Below, piece by piece: positions 1 to 5,380 of a DNA stretch of 37,768 bases (the stretch's first letter is position 1; each line of letters starts with the position of its first letter). Both the position numbers and the translations under genes were made by a program. Origin of the DNA: a virus; the IMG/VR virus record IMGVR_UViG_3300015373_000015, positions 1 through 37,768 of that record; one strand, written 5' to 3'. Below the pieces are notes generated by a model that saw only the letters and a program-made list of their open reading frames with translations, did no database searches and was not told where the DNA came from.

Positions 1-1
1 C

Positions 2-74
2 GGGGCGGTAGCTCAGTCGGCAGAGCGGCGGACTTTTAATCCGAAGCGCGAAGGTTCGAGTCCTTCTCGCCCCA
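2..74 (+). tRNA. tRNA-Lys (anticodon UUU)
   Basis: A complete cloverleaf can be drawn by eye. The acceptor stem pairs 2-8 with 67-73 (one G-U pair), with A74 as discriminator. The D arm carries GCTCAGTCGGCAGAGC. The anticodon stem pairs 29-32 with 40-43 around the loop CTTTTAA, giving anticodon TTT at 35-37. The T arm is GAAGG/CCTTC around TTCGAGT. The 3' CCA is not encoded, since ATG follows A74, so it must be added after transcription. A phage tRNA for AAA/AAG lysine codons fits the very lysine-rich small proteins in this window. The gene begins at the window edge, so it may belong to a larger tRNA cluster to the left. Confidence 0.95.
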
Positions 75-199
75 TGTACACATAGACGGTTAAGGGCTAT
101 GCCTGGTGTGGCCAGCGCACGCAGCTTAAACGACAACGACCGGCATAACACTACTATTGACTATGTTCCTAAGTCGGTTTGCGCCTTACCGTAGTGTGG

Positions 200-253
200 C
201 CTTCGAAATGGTGAGTGTGGTCCACTCAGGGGGTTCAATTCCCCCGCGAAGGT
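200..253 (+). other. tRNA-like three-helix fold lacking a D arm
   Basis: CCTTCG (200-205) pairs perfectly with CGAAGG (247-252) as an acceptor-like helix. Inside it are TGAGT/ACTCA (212-216 with 224-228) closing a 7-base loop GTGGTCC, and a perfect T arm GGGGG-TTCAATT-CCCCC (229-245) whose loop fits the tRNA T-loop consensus. If the middle hairpin is an anticodon arm, U33 is present and the anticodon would be GGU (Thr). However, base 37 is C, there is no variable loop, and only AAATGG stands where the D arm should be. No 5' acceptor half is visible upstream that would make a normal class I or II tRNA or a tmRNA. It may be a degenerate tRNA, a D-armless tRNA or a tRNA-like RNA element. Confidence 0.45.
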
Positions 254-280
254 TTCGGACGGACAGGGAAAAGGAGGATG

Positions 281-562
281 ATGGTTGACGCGGAAAGGAA
301 GCCCGCCAAGATGCGGTGCTTCGATTGTGGGTATCGCATTGAGAAGGACGTGAAGGCGAAGAGCGCGAGTGCCTTCATGTATTGTCCCATATGTACTGAT
401 AAGGGCTTGCCAGGAATGATGCTTGTAGTTGAGCTAGATGGTGAGCCGTGTAATGAGGGCTACTTCCCCAAGGCTAAGGGTCCGGGCGAGCGATACGAGC
501 CGGATACCTACCCAGTCAGGGACGATAACCCTTACATGAAGCAGTATAAAAAGGAGAAGTGA
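281..562 (+). CDS. Small zinc-ribbon protein
   Basis: A 93-residue protein of unknown function with a four-cysteine zinc-ribbon pattern near its N-terminus: C13-x2-C16 and C35-x2-C38, the second written YCPIC. The remainder is charged and proline/glycine-rich and ends in a lysine-rich tail. The frame is open from a GTG at 215, but that start lies inside the tRNA-like fold. AAGGAGG at 271-277 points to the ATG pair at 278/281, and 281 is chosen because 278 touches the ribosome binding site. The stop overlaps the next start (TGATG), so the two genes form a small plus-strand operon. Zinc binding is inferred from the cysteine pattern; the partner is unknown. Confidence 0.75.
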   Translation: MVDAERKPAKMRCFDCGYRIEKDVKAKSASAFMYCPICTDKGLPGMMLVVELDGEPCNEGYFPKAKGPGERYEPDTYPVRDDNPYMKQYKKEK

Positions 563-801
563 TGGACCTACTGGGTTTTGAAGAGGTAGAAGAGGTAGTA
601 GCAGACAGTCTAGATCGCCTGCATCGAGATGGGCCGGAAGAAGAGTTCAAGTCATTTGGTGTGGATTATGATGATCTTGCCGACAAAGTGGTAGACATTT
701 TCGGTGAGAAGGCTCCTGAATGGTTTGCAGGATTCCATTCAGGTCTATGTCTAGCTATGCGTTACTGGGAGTACCGGATGCCGGGAGGCCAGGACGACTA
801 G
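562..801 (+). CDS. Small acidic hypothetical protein
   Basis: A 79-residue acidic protein that I do not recognise. Its N-terminal half is rich in glutamate and aspartate (GFEEVEEVVADSLDRL) and predicted helical; the C-terminal half has an aromatic stretch, WFAGFHSGLCLAMRYWEYR. ATG at 562 is preferred over the GTG at 559 because AAGGAG (551-556) lies five bases upstream of it. The start overlaps the stop of the zinc-ribbon gene, so translation is probably coupled. It is the last plus-strand gene before the convergent hairpins at 821-926. Confidence 0.7.
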   Translation: MDLLGFEEVEEVVADSLDRLHRDGPEEEFKSFGVDYDDLADKVVDIFGEKAPEWFAGFHSGLCLAMRYWEYRMPGGQDD

Positions 802-820
802 GGTGTGCTAATATCTAGGT

Positions 821-838
821 GCTACGAAAAATCGTAGC
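821..838. terminator. Hairpin in convergent spacer
   Basis: GCTACG (821-826) pairs with CGTAGC (833-838) around a six-base A-rich loop, 20 bases after the last plus-strand stop. No U-run follows on the plus strand, so on its own it is a weak terminator. It may instead protect a 3' end or be a binding site. Confidence 0.4.
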
Positions 839-874
839 GCTGACATTGCATCACTCCTCCCTCAGCGGAAGGTC

Positions 875-898
875 TGCGAAAGCGGGCCTTTCGCATTT
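875..898 (+). terminator. Putative intrinsic terminator of the plus-strand operon
   Basis: TGCGAAAG (875-882) pairs perfectly with CTTTCGCA (888-895) around CGGGC, followed by TTT (896-898). The eight-base stem and its place between two converging transcription units support a terminator for the rightward genes. The U-tract is short, so efficiency may be modest. Confidence 0.6.
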
Positions 899-912
899 AA
901 GAACGACAACAA

Positions 913-926
913 GGGCCTTGCGGCCC
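913..926 (-). terminator. Putative terminator of the minus-strand operon
   Basis: GGGCC (913-917) pairs with GGCCC (922-926) around a four-base loop. Read on the minus strand, the GC-rich stem is followed by TTGTTGT. It lies just past the last leftward gene (stop at 956), as expected for the end of the long leftward unit. Confidence 0.55.
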
Positions 927-955
927 CGTGTCTAAAGCAAGCAATTAATCAGCGG

Positions 956-1210
956 TTAGCTGTTATCCGTCTGACCCAGACGACCCATGCCAATAGAAGC
1001 GGTCTTCTTGGCACGACCAAACTGGGAGGCACGCGGATTCGTAATCCGGACCGAACCAGTTAGGCCCTGGTCGTTGGACTTGCGAATACGGATACGCTCA
1101 ACTACCGGAGAGGTAACTACTTGATTGGGGTTGAAGTCGCCAGCCTTAAAGGTTAGGCGCTTACCCCTCTTCGTGAAAAAGTATGGAGCAGGTGTGTTCG
1201 AACTAGCCAT
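956..1210 (-). CDS. Small basic hypothetical protein
   Basis: An 84-residue basic protein that I do not recognise, the last gene of the leftward unit. The segment VERIRIRKSNDQGLTGSVRI looks beta-rich, and the C-terminus is rich in Arg, Lys, Gly and Ser. No signal peptide, membrane segment or cysteine is present. It lies in the run of tiny basic and disordered genes at 956-3342, after the recognisable virion, lysis and glycan genes. The ATG has no strong ribosome binding site. A minor virion or nucleic-acid-binding protein is possible but not shown. Confidence 0.7.
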   Translation of the reverse strand: MASSNTPAPYFFTKRGKRLTFKAGDFNPNQVVTSPVVERIRIRKSNDQGLTGSVRITNPRASQFGRAKKTASIGMGRLGQTDNS

Positions 1211-1227
1211 TACGTTATTCTACAGGA

Positions 1228-1533
1228 TTAAAAGCCTACCGTGGGCTTATTCTCAGTTTTATCTAAACCCCACCGCTTAATAATTTCTGTAATAACGGGC
1301 GTAAGTTCGTTGCCCTCATCGTATTCAGTTCCAGGCTGGGTCGGACCCGTAGGGGTTGGACCTGGGCCTGCATCGGCGTGGGACGCCGGGGTAGGACGGG
1401 CGCGAGGGATGCCGGGAATCCCGTCCCTTACATCAGGACTCCCAGCAACCATCGCCAATGGGTTATCGTCGCGCTGTCCCGGCGCGGTCGGATGTCCGCG
1501 ATAAATAGCTATCTGTTCAGGCGTAAGAGGAAT
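1228..1533 (-). CDS. Disordered Pro/Gly-rich protein, possible ATT start
   Basis: A hypothetical protein of about 101 residues. A Pro/Gly/Thr-rich middle (PTPTGPTQPGTE) is followed by a helical tail, LTPVITEIIKRWGLD. The first conventional starts are TTG 1458 and ATG 1452, but neither has a ribosome binding site and the frame stays open for 25 more codons upstream with coherent sequence (PLTPEQIAIYRGHP). GAGGTG at 1541-1546 lies seven bases before an in-frame ATT at 1531-1533, and a stop (TGA) closes the frame just above it. I therefore extend the gene to the ATT. If ATT is not used, the protein has 76 residues. Confidence 0.55.
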   Translation of the reverse strand: MPLTPEQIAIYRGHPTAPGQRDDNPLAMVAGSPDVRDGIPGIPRARPTPASHADAGPGPTPTGPTQPGTEYDEGNELTPVITEIIKRWGLDKTENKPTVGF

Positions 1534-1540
1534 GTCGGAT

Positions 1541-1546
1541 CACCTC
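1541..1546 (-). promoter_or_regulatory. Ribosome binding site favouring an ATT start
   Basis: Minus-strand GAGGTG, seven bases upstream of ATT 1533. It is the only good Shine-Dalgarno match near this gene and does not serve the TTG at 1458. Confidence 0.5.
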
Positions 1547-1565
1547 AAGGTAGTTTACAGGTTAT

Positions 1566-1763
1566 TTACGGCTGCTCAGGTAGCGGCGCGGGAGGAGGCG
1601 TAGTTGGGTTCACCGAGGGATCGCCTCCGGGCGCGTCAGTGGTAGGGCCATCAGGATCGGACGCAGGCGGTGTAACTAGGTTGCCGTCCTCATCTCGCTG
1701 ATTACCGTCAGTTTGGTTCGCCTCGTCCTGGTCGGGACCGGGAACCTTTTTCTCATCTGCCAT
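1566..1763 (-). CDS. Acidic, proline-rich disordered protein
   Basis: A 65-residue protein almost entirely of Asp, Pro, Gly, Thr and Asn (TPPASDPDGPTTDAPGGDP), predicted intrinsically disordered. Function is unknown. The frame extends upstream to 1808, but ATG 1763 is chosen because AGGTGGAG (1774-1781) precedes it at a workable distance and the longer form would overlap the basic gene upstream. It is acidic whereas its neighbour at 1783-1971 is extremely basic, so the two could bind each other; that is inference only. Confidence 0.65.
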   Translation of the reverse strand: MADEKKVPGPDQDEANQTDGNQRDEDGNLVTPPASDPDGPTTDAPGGDPSVNPTTPPPAPLPEQP

Positions 1764-1782
1764 TAGATAATGTCTCCACCTT

Positions 1783-1971
1783 TCATTTCTTTTTCCACTT
1801 CCTTGCATTCAATGCAAAGTTAGCTCGTTTCCGAGTCTTAGGGTTCTTAGAATTCTTAAGTTTTCTCAACTTAGAAACGGGGATTTTCTTCCCCTTCTTT
1901 GTCTTAGTAGTCCTGCGTAGCTTGCCGCGATTCGACTTCTTAATGCGAATCTTTCTGCGACGACGAGCCAT
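1783..1971 (-). CDS. Very basic 62-residue protein
   Basis: About half of its 62 residues are Lys or Arg, starting MARRRRKIRIKKSNRGK and ending in KWKKK, with a KNSKNPKTRKRANFALNAR segment that could form a helix. It has no cysteine and no acidic cluster. Its ATG overlaps the TAA of the upstream membrane micropeptide (TAATG) and has no ribosome binding site of its own, which suggests translational coupling. Charge and size fit a nucleic-acid-binding or DNA-condensing protein or a ribosomal-protein-like peptide. No family is recognised. Four other basic small proteins lie at 3019-3342 and 11918-12058. Confidence 0.75.
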   Translation of the reverse strand: MARRRRKIRIKKSNRGKLRRTTKTKKGKKIPVSKLRKLKNSKNPKTRKRANFALNARKWKKK

Positions 1972-2033
1972 TAGACCAGATAGATAATAAGCAGGACGAC
2001 TAGAATAGCTAGAATAATTCCGCCTACAGTCAC
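1971..2033 (-). CDS. 20-residue single-span membrane micropeptide
   Basis: The reading frame from GTG (2031-2033) is TVGGIILAILVVLLIIYLV after the start residue, one uninterrupted hydrophobic helix of bilayer length. An ideal ribosome binding site, AAGGAGG (2041-2047), lies seven bases upstream, and the TAA stop overlaps the ATG of the next gene. These signals make it a real gene despite its size. It probably sits in the host inner membrane; a holin-like, antiholin-like or membrane-regulatory role is possible but unproven. Confidence 0.65.
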   Translation of the reverse strand: MTVGGIILAILVVLLIIYLV

Positions 2034-2091
2034 GAAAAAGCCTCCTTTATATAAATATTAGCGCTTTTTATGTACCACTTTAGATAAAAAA

Positions 2092-3018
2092 TTATCTTAA
2101 ACCACTTCGGCCTCGGCCTGTACTTCGAATACTTCTAGAGGGCGAGGTTCTGAAGCGGCCATTAGAAGCCATACTTGCGGCCCGTACAGGTGGCTCAACA
2201 AAGGGTGCAGTGGGCGTATTTACATGCACCGATAGGGGTAGCGCACTCATAGTCAGAACGGGCCGAACTAGGGTAGCCTTCTTATCCCTATCAATCGCTT
2301 GCGCGGCATTAACCGTAGAAGGTGTTCCTGCTGTCACACTAGTTGCGGCTGCTCGCAAGGCAAGGCTTACAGCCAGGACTCGGGATGAAGTTGTATCGGA
2401 GGGAGTTACGGTGCCCGATCCTGTCGCACCCGTAGTAGTTTGAATCTTCTCTGAGACTTGAGTTACGTGTCCCGTACCCGTCTGAGTCGCGTCATCCGAA
2501 CGTTCCGTGAAGGTGGTAACCGTAGTCGTCTGCGCTACGTCACTGATTTTTACCGATATTCCTACCGCAAGCGCATTTGGATTAGTCGTGGTAATCCCTG
2601 GCAGCGTCCAAGAGGTAGTAGCCGCTGTATCTGTAGCGGCCGGAACTGTACCCGCTTGCGTTGTGATAGCGTTCGACCACGCTAGAATCCTGGCGCTAGC
2701 AGAGTCACCAGTAGTACCAGTGGCTAGGCCAGTCCACGTCACGGTCGGAGCATCGTTGCCCGTACCGTCAGCGATACGAGAGAATACATAAATCTTCCCA
2801 CCCGAGGCGGTAGCACTTGTCACGGGGAAACCCGTCAGCAATGTCCAGCCGGTAGGAGTCGATACGGTCGCAGTATTCGAGCGTGATGCAGTAACACACA
2901 ACATTAGATCACCATTCTGAGTGGCGGCGTTCTTAGTTGGCGTTAAGTTAGTAGGAGTAACTACGCTGTTGGCTGTATAAACTGCGGTGCCAACTGCCCG
3001 AAAGGTGGGCGTAGCCAT
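2092..3018 (-). CDS. Ser/Thr/Ala-rich structural (tail-type) protein
   Basis: A 308-residue protein rich in Thr, Ser, Ala and Val, predicted all-beta. Its N-terminal 220 residues resemble phage tail or decoration domains (QNGDLMLCVTASRSN, GWTLLTGFPV), and the start is similar in style to the 680-residue protein at 16997-19039. Around residue 230 the motif TVNAAQAIDRDKKATL matches the repeat unit of the tandem-repeat protein at 14312-16105. AAGGGAG lies five bases before the ATG. The last 35 residues turn Arg/Ser-rich, unlike the rest, and a second frame there also encodes a coherent 21-residue peptide (2097-2162), so a frameshift or sequence error near the end is possible. A virion surface or tail role is inferred. 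Confidence 0.65.
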   Translation of the reverse strand: MATPTFRAVGTAVYTANSVVTPTNLTPTKNAATQNGDLMLCVTASRSNTATVSTPTGWTLLTGFPVTSATASGGKIYVFSRIADGTGNDAPTVTWTGLATGTTGDSASARILAWSNAITTQAGTVPAATDTAATTSWTLPGITTTNPNALAVGISVKISDVAQTTTVTTFTERSDDATQTGTGHVTQVSEKIQTTTGATGSGTVTPSDTTSSRVLAVSLALRAAATSVTAGTPSTVNAAQAIDRDKKATLVRPVLTMSALPLSVHVNTPTAPFVEPPVRAASMASNGRFRTSPSRSIRSTGRGRSGLR

Positions 3019-3171
3019 TTAGACTCCCTTATTACCGGCACGACCGGGCACGGAGTTTCCGCTGCCCTTCTGACCCAGACGCTTAAGCGAACTACGATGC
3101 TTAACACGGGCCTTCTCAGCCTTCTTGCGTACATTAGTCTGTACGCTTCCACGCTTCTTTGGGTAAGCCAT
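3019..3171 (-). CDS. 50-residue basic microprotein
   Basis: Begins MAYPKKRGSVQTNVRKKAEK and is rich in Lys and Arg throughout, with a glycine-rich end. The stop is followed directly by the ATG of the gene at 3018, and its own ATG overlaps the TAA of the gene upstream (TAATG). AAGGG lies about nine bases upstream. No family is recognised. Position and composition group it with the other basic microproteins of this stretch, suggesting nucleic-acid binding. Confidence 0.7.
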   Translation of the reverse strand: MAYPKKRGSVQTNVRKKAEKARVKHRSSLKRLGQKGSGNSVPGRAGNKGV

Positions 3172-3284
3172 TACTTCTTACCCTTACCCAGCTTCATTAG
3201 CGAGCGGTTCTGCCCGAGGGCACGCTTCTTGCGAGCAGCACGCATGCGTTGCATACGAACGAGTTGCTTCTCACCTTTTGCCAC
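3171..3284 (-). CDS. 37-residue basic microprotein
   Basis: Starts at GTG 3284 with an ideal AGGAGG (3292-3297) seven bases upstream and reads AKGEKQLVRMQRMRAARKKR onwards, ending KLGKGKK. It is a predicted basic amphipathic helix. The same frame is open further upstream, but that extension overlaps the nuclease gene and has no start signal. The stop overlaps the ATG of the 50-residue gene. Function is unknown; RNA or DNA binding is plausible. Confidence 0.7.
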   Translation of the reverse strand: MAKGEKQLVRMQRMRAARKKRALGQNRSLMKLGKGKK

Positions 3285-3342
3285 GTTTCCGCCTCCTTTT
3301 CTTCTTACGTTTGCTGCGAGATTTCTTGCGGTAACCCCACAT
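3271..3342 (-). CDS. Possible 23-residue Arg/Lys peptide
   Basis: An ATG at 3340-3342 opens a 23-codon frame beginning MWGYRKKSRSKRKKK and continuing almost purely as Arg and Lys to a TGA at 3271. Its codons contain the AGGAGG that serves the next gene, and it overlaps that gene's start by 14 bases. It has no clear ribosome binding site, and its ATG lies in the loop of one of two alternative hairpins (3331-3362). It could be a leader peptide controlling the genes below, a protamine-like peptide, or chance reading of a purine-rich ribosome binding region. Confidence 0.4.
   Translation of the reverse strand: MWGYRKKSRSKRKKKRRRKRGKR
3292..3297 (-). promoter_or_regulatory. Ribosome binding site for GTG 3284
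   Basis: Perfect minus-strand AGGAGG, seven bases from GTG 3284. It fixes the start of the 37-residue basic gene and is embedded in the Arg/Lys codons of the overlapping 23-residue frame. Confidence 0.75.
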
Positions 3343-3362
3343 TGGTTACTCACATTGTAACC
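3331..3362 (-). repeat. Three-armed inverted repeat forming alternative hairpins
   Basis: On the minus strand the order is GGTTAC, AATGTGA, GTAACC, AATGTGG, GGTTAC. The middle arm can pair with either flanking arm, each time with a 7-base stem-loop spacer that differs only at its last base. The arms start exactly 13 bases apart (3331, 3344, 3357 on the plus strand). The element sits between the nuclease stop (3370) and the basic microprotein genes. On the plus strand the right hairpin is followed by GTTTTTAT, so it could also stop antisense transcription. Confidence 0.6.
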
Positions 3363-3369
3363 GTTTTTA

Positions 3370-3750
3370 TTAGTCTTCTCTAAATAATGTGGGGATTTTT
3401 GCCTGCTGACGCTTCTGTTCTGCGCGGGAGGGCACGATGTATTTATACTCACCACTCTCACAAAAGCGCAGAAAATCGTCTGCATTTAGTATTACAAAAC
3501 GATGTCCGTCAACATCTACGGCGATACCGGGAATGGTAGTTCCGGTTACTTCCTCTTCCACTTCCTTCATTAACGCAGGAGTGAGCGAGAAACTTTTCTT
3601 CTCCGTATGCTTGAGGCTCCACAAGAACCGGGCATCGGCTACGTCAAGCTTGGCGTACCACTTGTTTCCTGATCCGGGCTGAGGTTTTGTTCCGAGTAGC
3701 TTGCCCCATATCTTCTCGAACAAGCGACCCTTCTCCTGTGGTGTAGACAA
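3370..3750 (-). CDS. Hjc-like (PD-(D/E)XK-type) putative Holliday junction resolvase
   Basis: A 126-residue protein with the layout of small archaeal Hjc-like resolvases found in phages: QEKGRLFEKIWGKLLG (KG plus E12 region), GSG (26-28), D36 in KLDV, then LWSLKHTEKKSFSLT at 43-57, and a final strand IAVDVDGHRFVILNADDF. In the family the strand with K47 normally reads E-x-K; here it reads S45-L46-K47, so the usual glutamate is absent or displaced. The start is TTG 3750 with GAAAGG upstream. It would cut branched DNA during recombination or packaging. A second, RuvC-type resolvase is at 27089. The assignment rests on motif pattern only. Confidence 0.5.
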   Translation of the reverse strand: MSTPQEKGRLFEKIWGKLLGTKPQPGSGNKWYAKLDVADARFLWSLKHTEKKSFSLTPALMKEVEEEVTGTTIPGIAVDVDGHRFVILNADDFLRFCESGEYKYIVPSRAEQKRQQAKIPTLFRED

Positions 3751-3836
3751 GTTTAGGAGCCTTTCTTTGAATATTCTTTTCGCGGATTAATTCCCGCTGG
3801 CCAACCGTATAGCGTGACCACATACTGAATGCAATT

Positions 3837-4871
3837 CTACGTGACGGCGAGGAAAGCCGTCTCCCAGTCCGAGCATGTATGTTCAGTTGTCCGATTATTG
3901 AGTACATACTCTCGTACATTATGGCCTATTTCTAGGCGCAATTCCTCGTTATTGATGAGGGTTTTGACGGCATGTTTAGCCTCTAGTGGATCATCTACGT
4001 GTAAACCCGTGCGACCATCACCAATATCTGGATACACAATTGGACTGGCGACGAGAGGAATACCTAAAGCGCCTGTCTCAAGCCAACGTAGATCGCTTTT
4101 AGCTCTATAAAAGAAGCTATTACCTGCTGGTGCTAGAGCTATATCAAAGTTGCATAGCACACCAGGGAATAGCTCCATTAACACAAAGGGAATGTGTACA
4201 GCCCGTTCTTGAGTTTCCTTCTTCATATCCTTTACGAAGTCTAAGCCTACGCAGAAGAAGTTAATCCGCTCATCTTCAAGCATTAATTGCTCTAGCTGGC
4301 GCACCCAGGGTAGAACATTACCCTGATGGCCTTCACCACCGGCCCAGCCTACGTGAATCCCTTCCCGTTTAGGAAGTTCCAAGTCCTTGTAACGGTATCC
4401 TTCAACTCCGTTACGACATATCCAAGAATTTTCATTGAATTTCCTATACTTATCCGCTAAGAATTGCGTCGAACAAAGCAGCCCATCAGCGGCAACCATA
4501 CAGGCCTCGTACAGTGGGAGACTAGACTTTGAGAAAGCCTTAGCCCCAGCGTGGCCTGGGATTTTGTGGACTCCATGAATGTAGTCATCGATTTCATATA
4601 GAACTTTAATTCCTTTATCTCGCCAACGATATATCTGCGCTTGCCAGTCTTTCCCAAACGCCTGTTGCAGCACAATAATTTTGTACTTTTCGTACTCCGG
4701 AGGTTCGAAGGGGTTACGGCTAAGGTCAGCAAGGATTGTGTAGTCATTTGGAGGGCCGTAACCTCCCTTCCAGTCACACCCAAGGGTTAGAGCAGGGCTT
4801 CCTGTCCTATACCAAGAGACAGCCGAATGTGTACGGCCTAGGAAAAGTACATCTTCACTACTCAGGCTCAT
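3837..4871 (-). CDS. GT4-type glycosyltransferase (GT-B fold)
   Basis: A 344-residue protein with features of GT-B glycosyltransferases of family 4. There is an N-terminal Rossmann half with KIIVLQQ and KVLYEIDDYIHG (88-100), the inter-domain strand GIHVGWAGGEGHQGN (171-185) and the C-terminal donor-site region FYRAKSDLRWLETGALGIPL (254-273), with K258 and E265 in the expected places. It lacks a signal peptide and membrane spans, so it is cytoplasmic. It would transfer a sugar from a nucleotide donor. It is the last enzyme of the glycan cluster. Its ATG lies within the tail of the zinc-ribbon gene at 4858. Confidence 0.85.
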   Translation of the reverse strand: MSLSSEDVLFLGRTHSAVSWYRTGSPALTLGCDWKGGYGPPNDYTILADLSRNPFEPPEYEKYKIIVLQQAFGKDWQAQIYRWRDKGIKVLYEIDDYIHGVHKIPGHAGAKAFSKSSLPLYEACMVAADGLLCSTQFLADKYRKFNENSWICRNGVEGYRYKDLELPKREGIHVGWAGGEGHQGNVLPWVRQLEQLMLEDERINFFCVGLDFVKDMKKETQERAVHIPFVLMELFPGVLCNFDIALAPAGNSFFYRAKSDLRWLETGALGIPLVASPIVYPDIGDGRTGLHVDDPLEAKHAVKTLINNEELRLEIGHNVREYVLNNRTTEHTCSDWETAFLAVT

Positions 4872-4992
4872 GTATTTTTACCCCGCAATTTGGGTTAGGA
4901 CATTTAGCGATCCAATACCAGCCTAACTGGCCTTCTTCCTTCTCAAAAGAGAGTATCCAGTTACATTCTTTACATTTAGGACTATGCCTCAT
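4858..4992 (-). CDS. 44-residue zinc-ribbon microprotein
   Basis: The frame from ATG 4990-4992 begins MRHSPKCKECNWILSFE, with C7-x2-C10 and C31-x4-C36 (KCPNPNCG), a small zinc ribbon. It overlaps the upstream gene end and overlaps the downstream glycosyltransferase start by 14 bases, filling what otherwise looks like a 110-base gap. Function is unknown. Similar minigenes sit at 6119-6250 and 10826-10963 in the same cluster. Confidence 0.7.
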   Translation of the reverse strand: MRHSPKCKECNWILSFEKEEGQLGWYWIAKCPNPNCGVKIHEPE

Positions 4993-5380
4993 GTTCGCCT
5001 AACTTTTTACGACAAATAGCACACACAATAGTTTTATTATCCATCTCTGTGTACGGCGTATGATTGTGTACTAGACAAATAGTTTTGGCAATCACGTTGA
5101 AAACGGCTTCATCTAGCGGTTCTGGCATCCACATTACATCGTCGTACCAGCGCCAAACTTTCCTGAGTGGAGATTTGTAGGGAAATCCTACCCGCCTCAG
5201 CGTAGCCCTCTCAGCCCTCTCGCGCTTAAGAGCTTTCTCCCAATGTGGCCTAAGCTTCTTATCAATCTCTGTAGAGATATCTCCTAGTTCCATAGAAACT
5301 TCCCGTCCAATCGAGCGGAGATAGGCTACTGGATCAGCTTCTATCCTACGTCTACGTTCGTCTAATTCATCTAGCCCCAT
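4982..5380 (-). CDS. Hypothetical protein with C-terminal Cys/His cluster
   Basis: A 132-residue protein that I do not recognise. The N-terminal two thirds are strongly charged and helical (DELDERRRRIEADPVAYLR, KALKRERAERATLRR), possibly coiled-coil. The C-terminus carries C102, H105, H107, C120 and C123 (VCAICRK), a probable zinc site. It starts inside the end of the upstream glycosyltransferase gene (10-base overlap) and its stop overlaps the zinc-ribbon minigene. It may be an accessory or scaffold of the glycan machinery; this is inferred from position alone. Confidence 0.6.
   Translation of the reverse strand: MGLDELDERRRRIEADPVAYLRSIGREVSMELGDISTEIDKKLRPHWEKALKRERAERATLRRVGFPYKSPLRKVWRWYDDVMWMPEPLDEAVFNVIAKTICLVHNHTPYTEMDNKTIVCAICRKKLGEHEA

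Noticed and set aside
99-194. A 31-codon plus-strand frame between the tRNA and the tRNA-like fold, ending SVCALP, which recalls a tmRNA tag.
   Set aside because: It has only a weak AAGGG too close to the ATG, and no 5' tmRNA acceptor half matching GCGAAGG or TTCGAC-type element is present. It is probably a chance frame in a non-coding stretch.
75-253. A tmRNA or a complete class II tRNA spanning this interval.
   Set aside because: No sequence pairs with the 3' acceptor strand at the distance needed, and no anticodon arm fits in the space. Only the compact three-helix fold at 200-253 is supported.
1241-1701. Plus-strand open frames opposite the disordered proteins.
   Set aside because: They are shadows of Pro/Gly-rich minus-strand codons, with no ribosome binding sites and no coherent protein features.
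2082-2097. AT-rich palindrome AGATAA-AAAA-TTATCT at the end of the 308-residue gene, considered as a terminator.
   Set aside because: The stem is only six A/T-rich pairs, it overlaps the stop codon, and there is no clean U-run on the minus strand. Genes continue directly downstream.
3644-3820. A 59-codon minus-strand frame from ATG 3820 starting MWSRYTVGQRELIREKNIQR, overlapping the Hjc-like nuclease start.
   Set aside because: It has no ribosome binding site and lies over the nuclease N-terminus in another frame for more than 100 bases. The 3751-3836 gap is otherwise without a supported gene.
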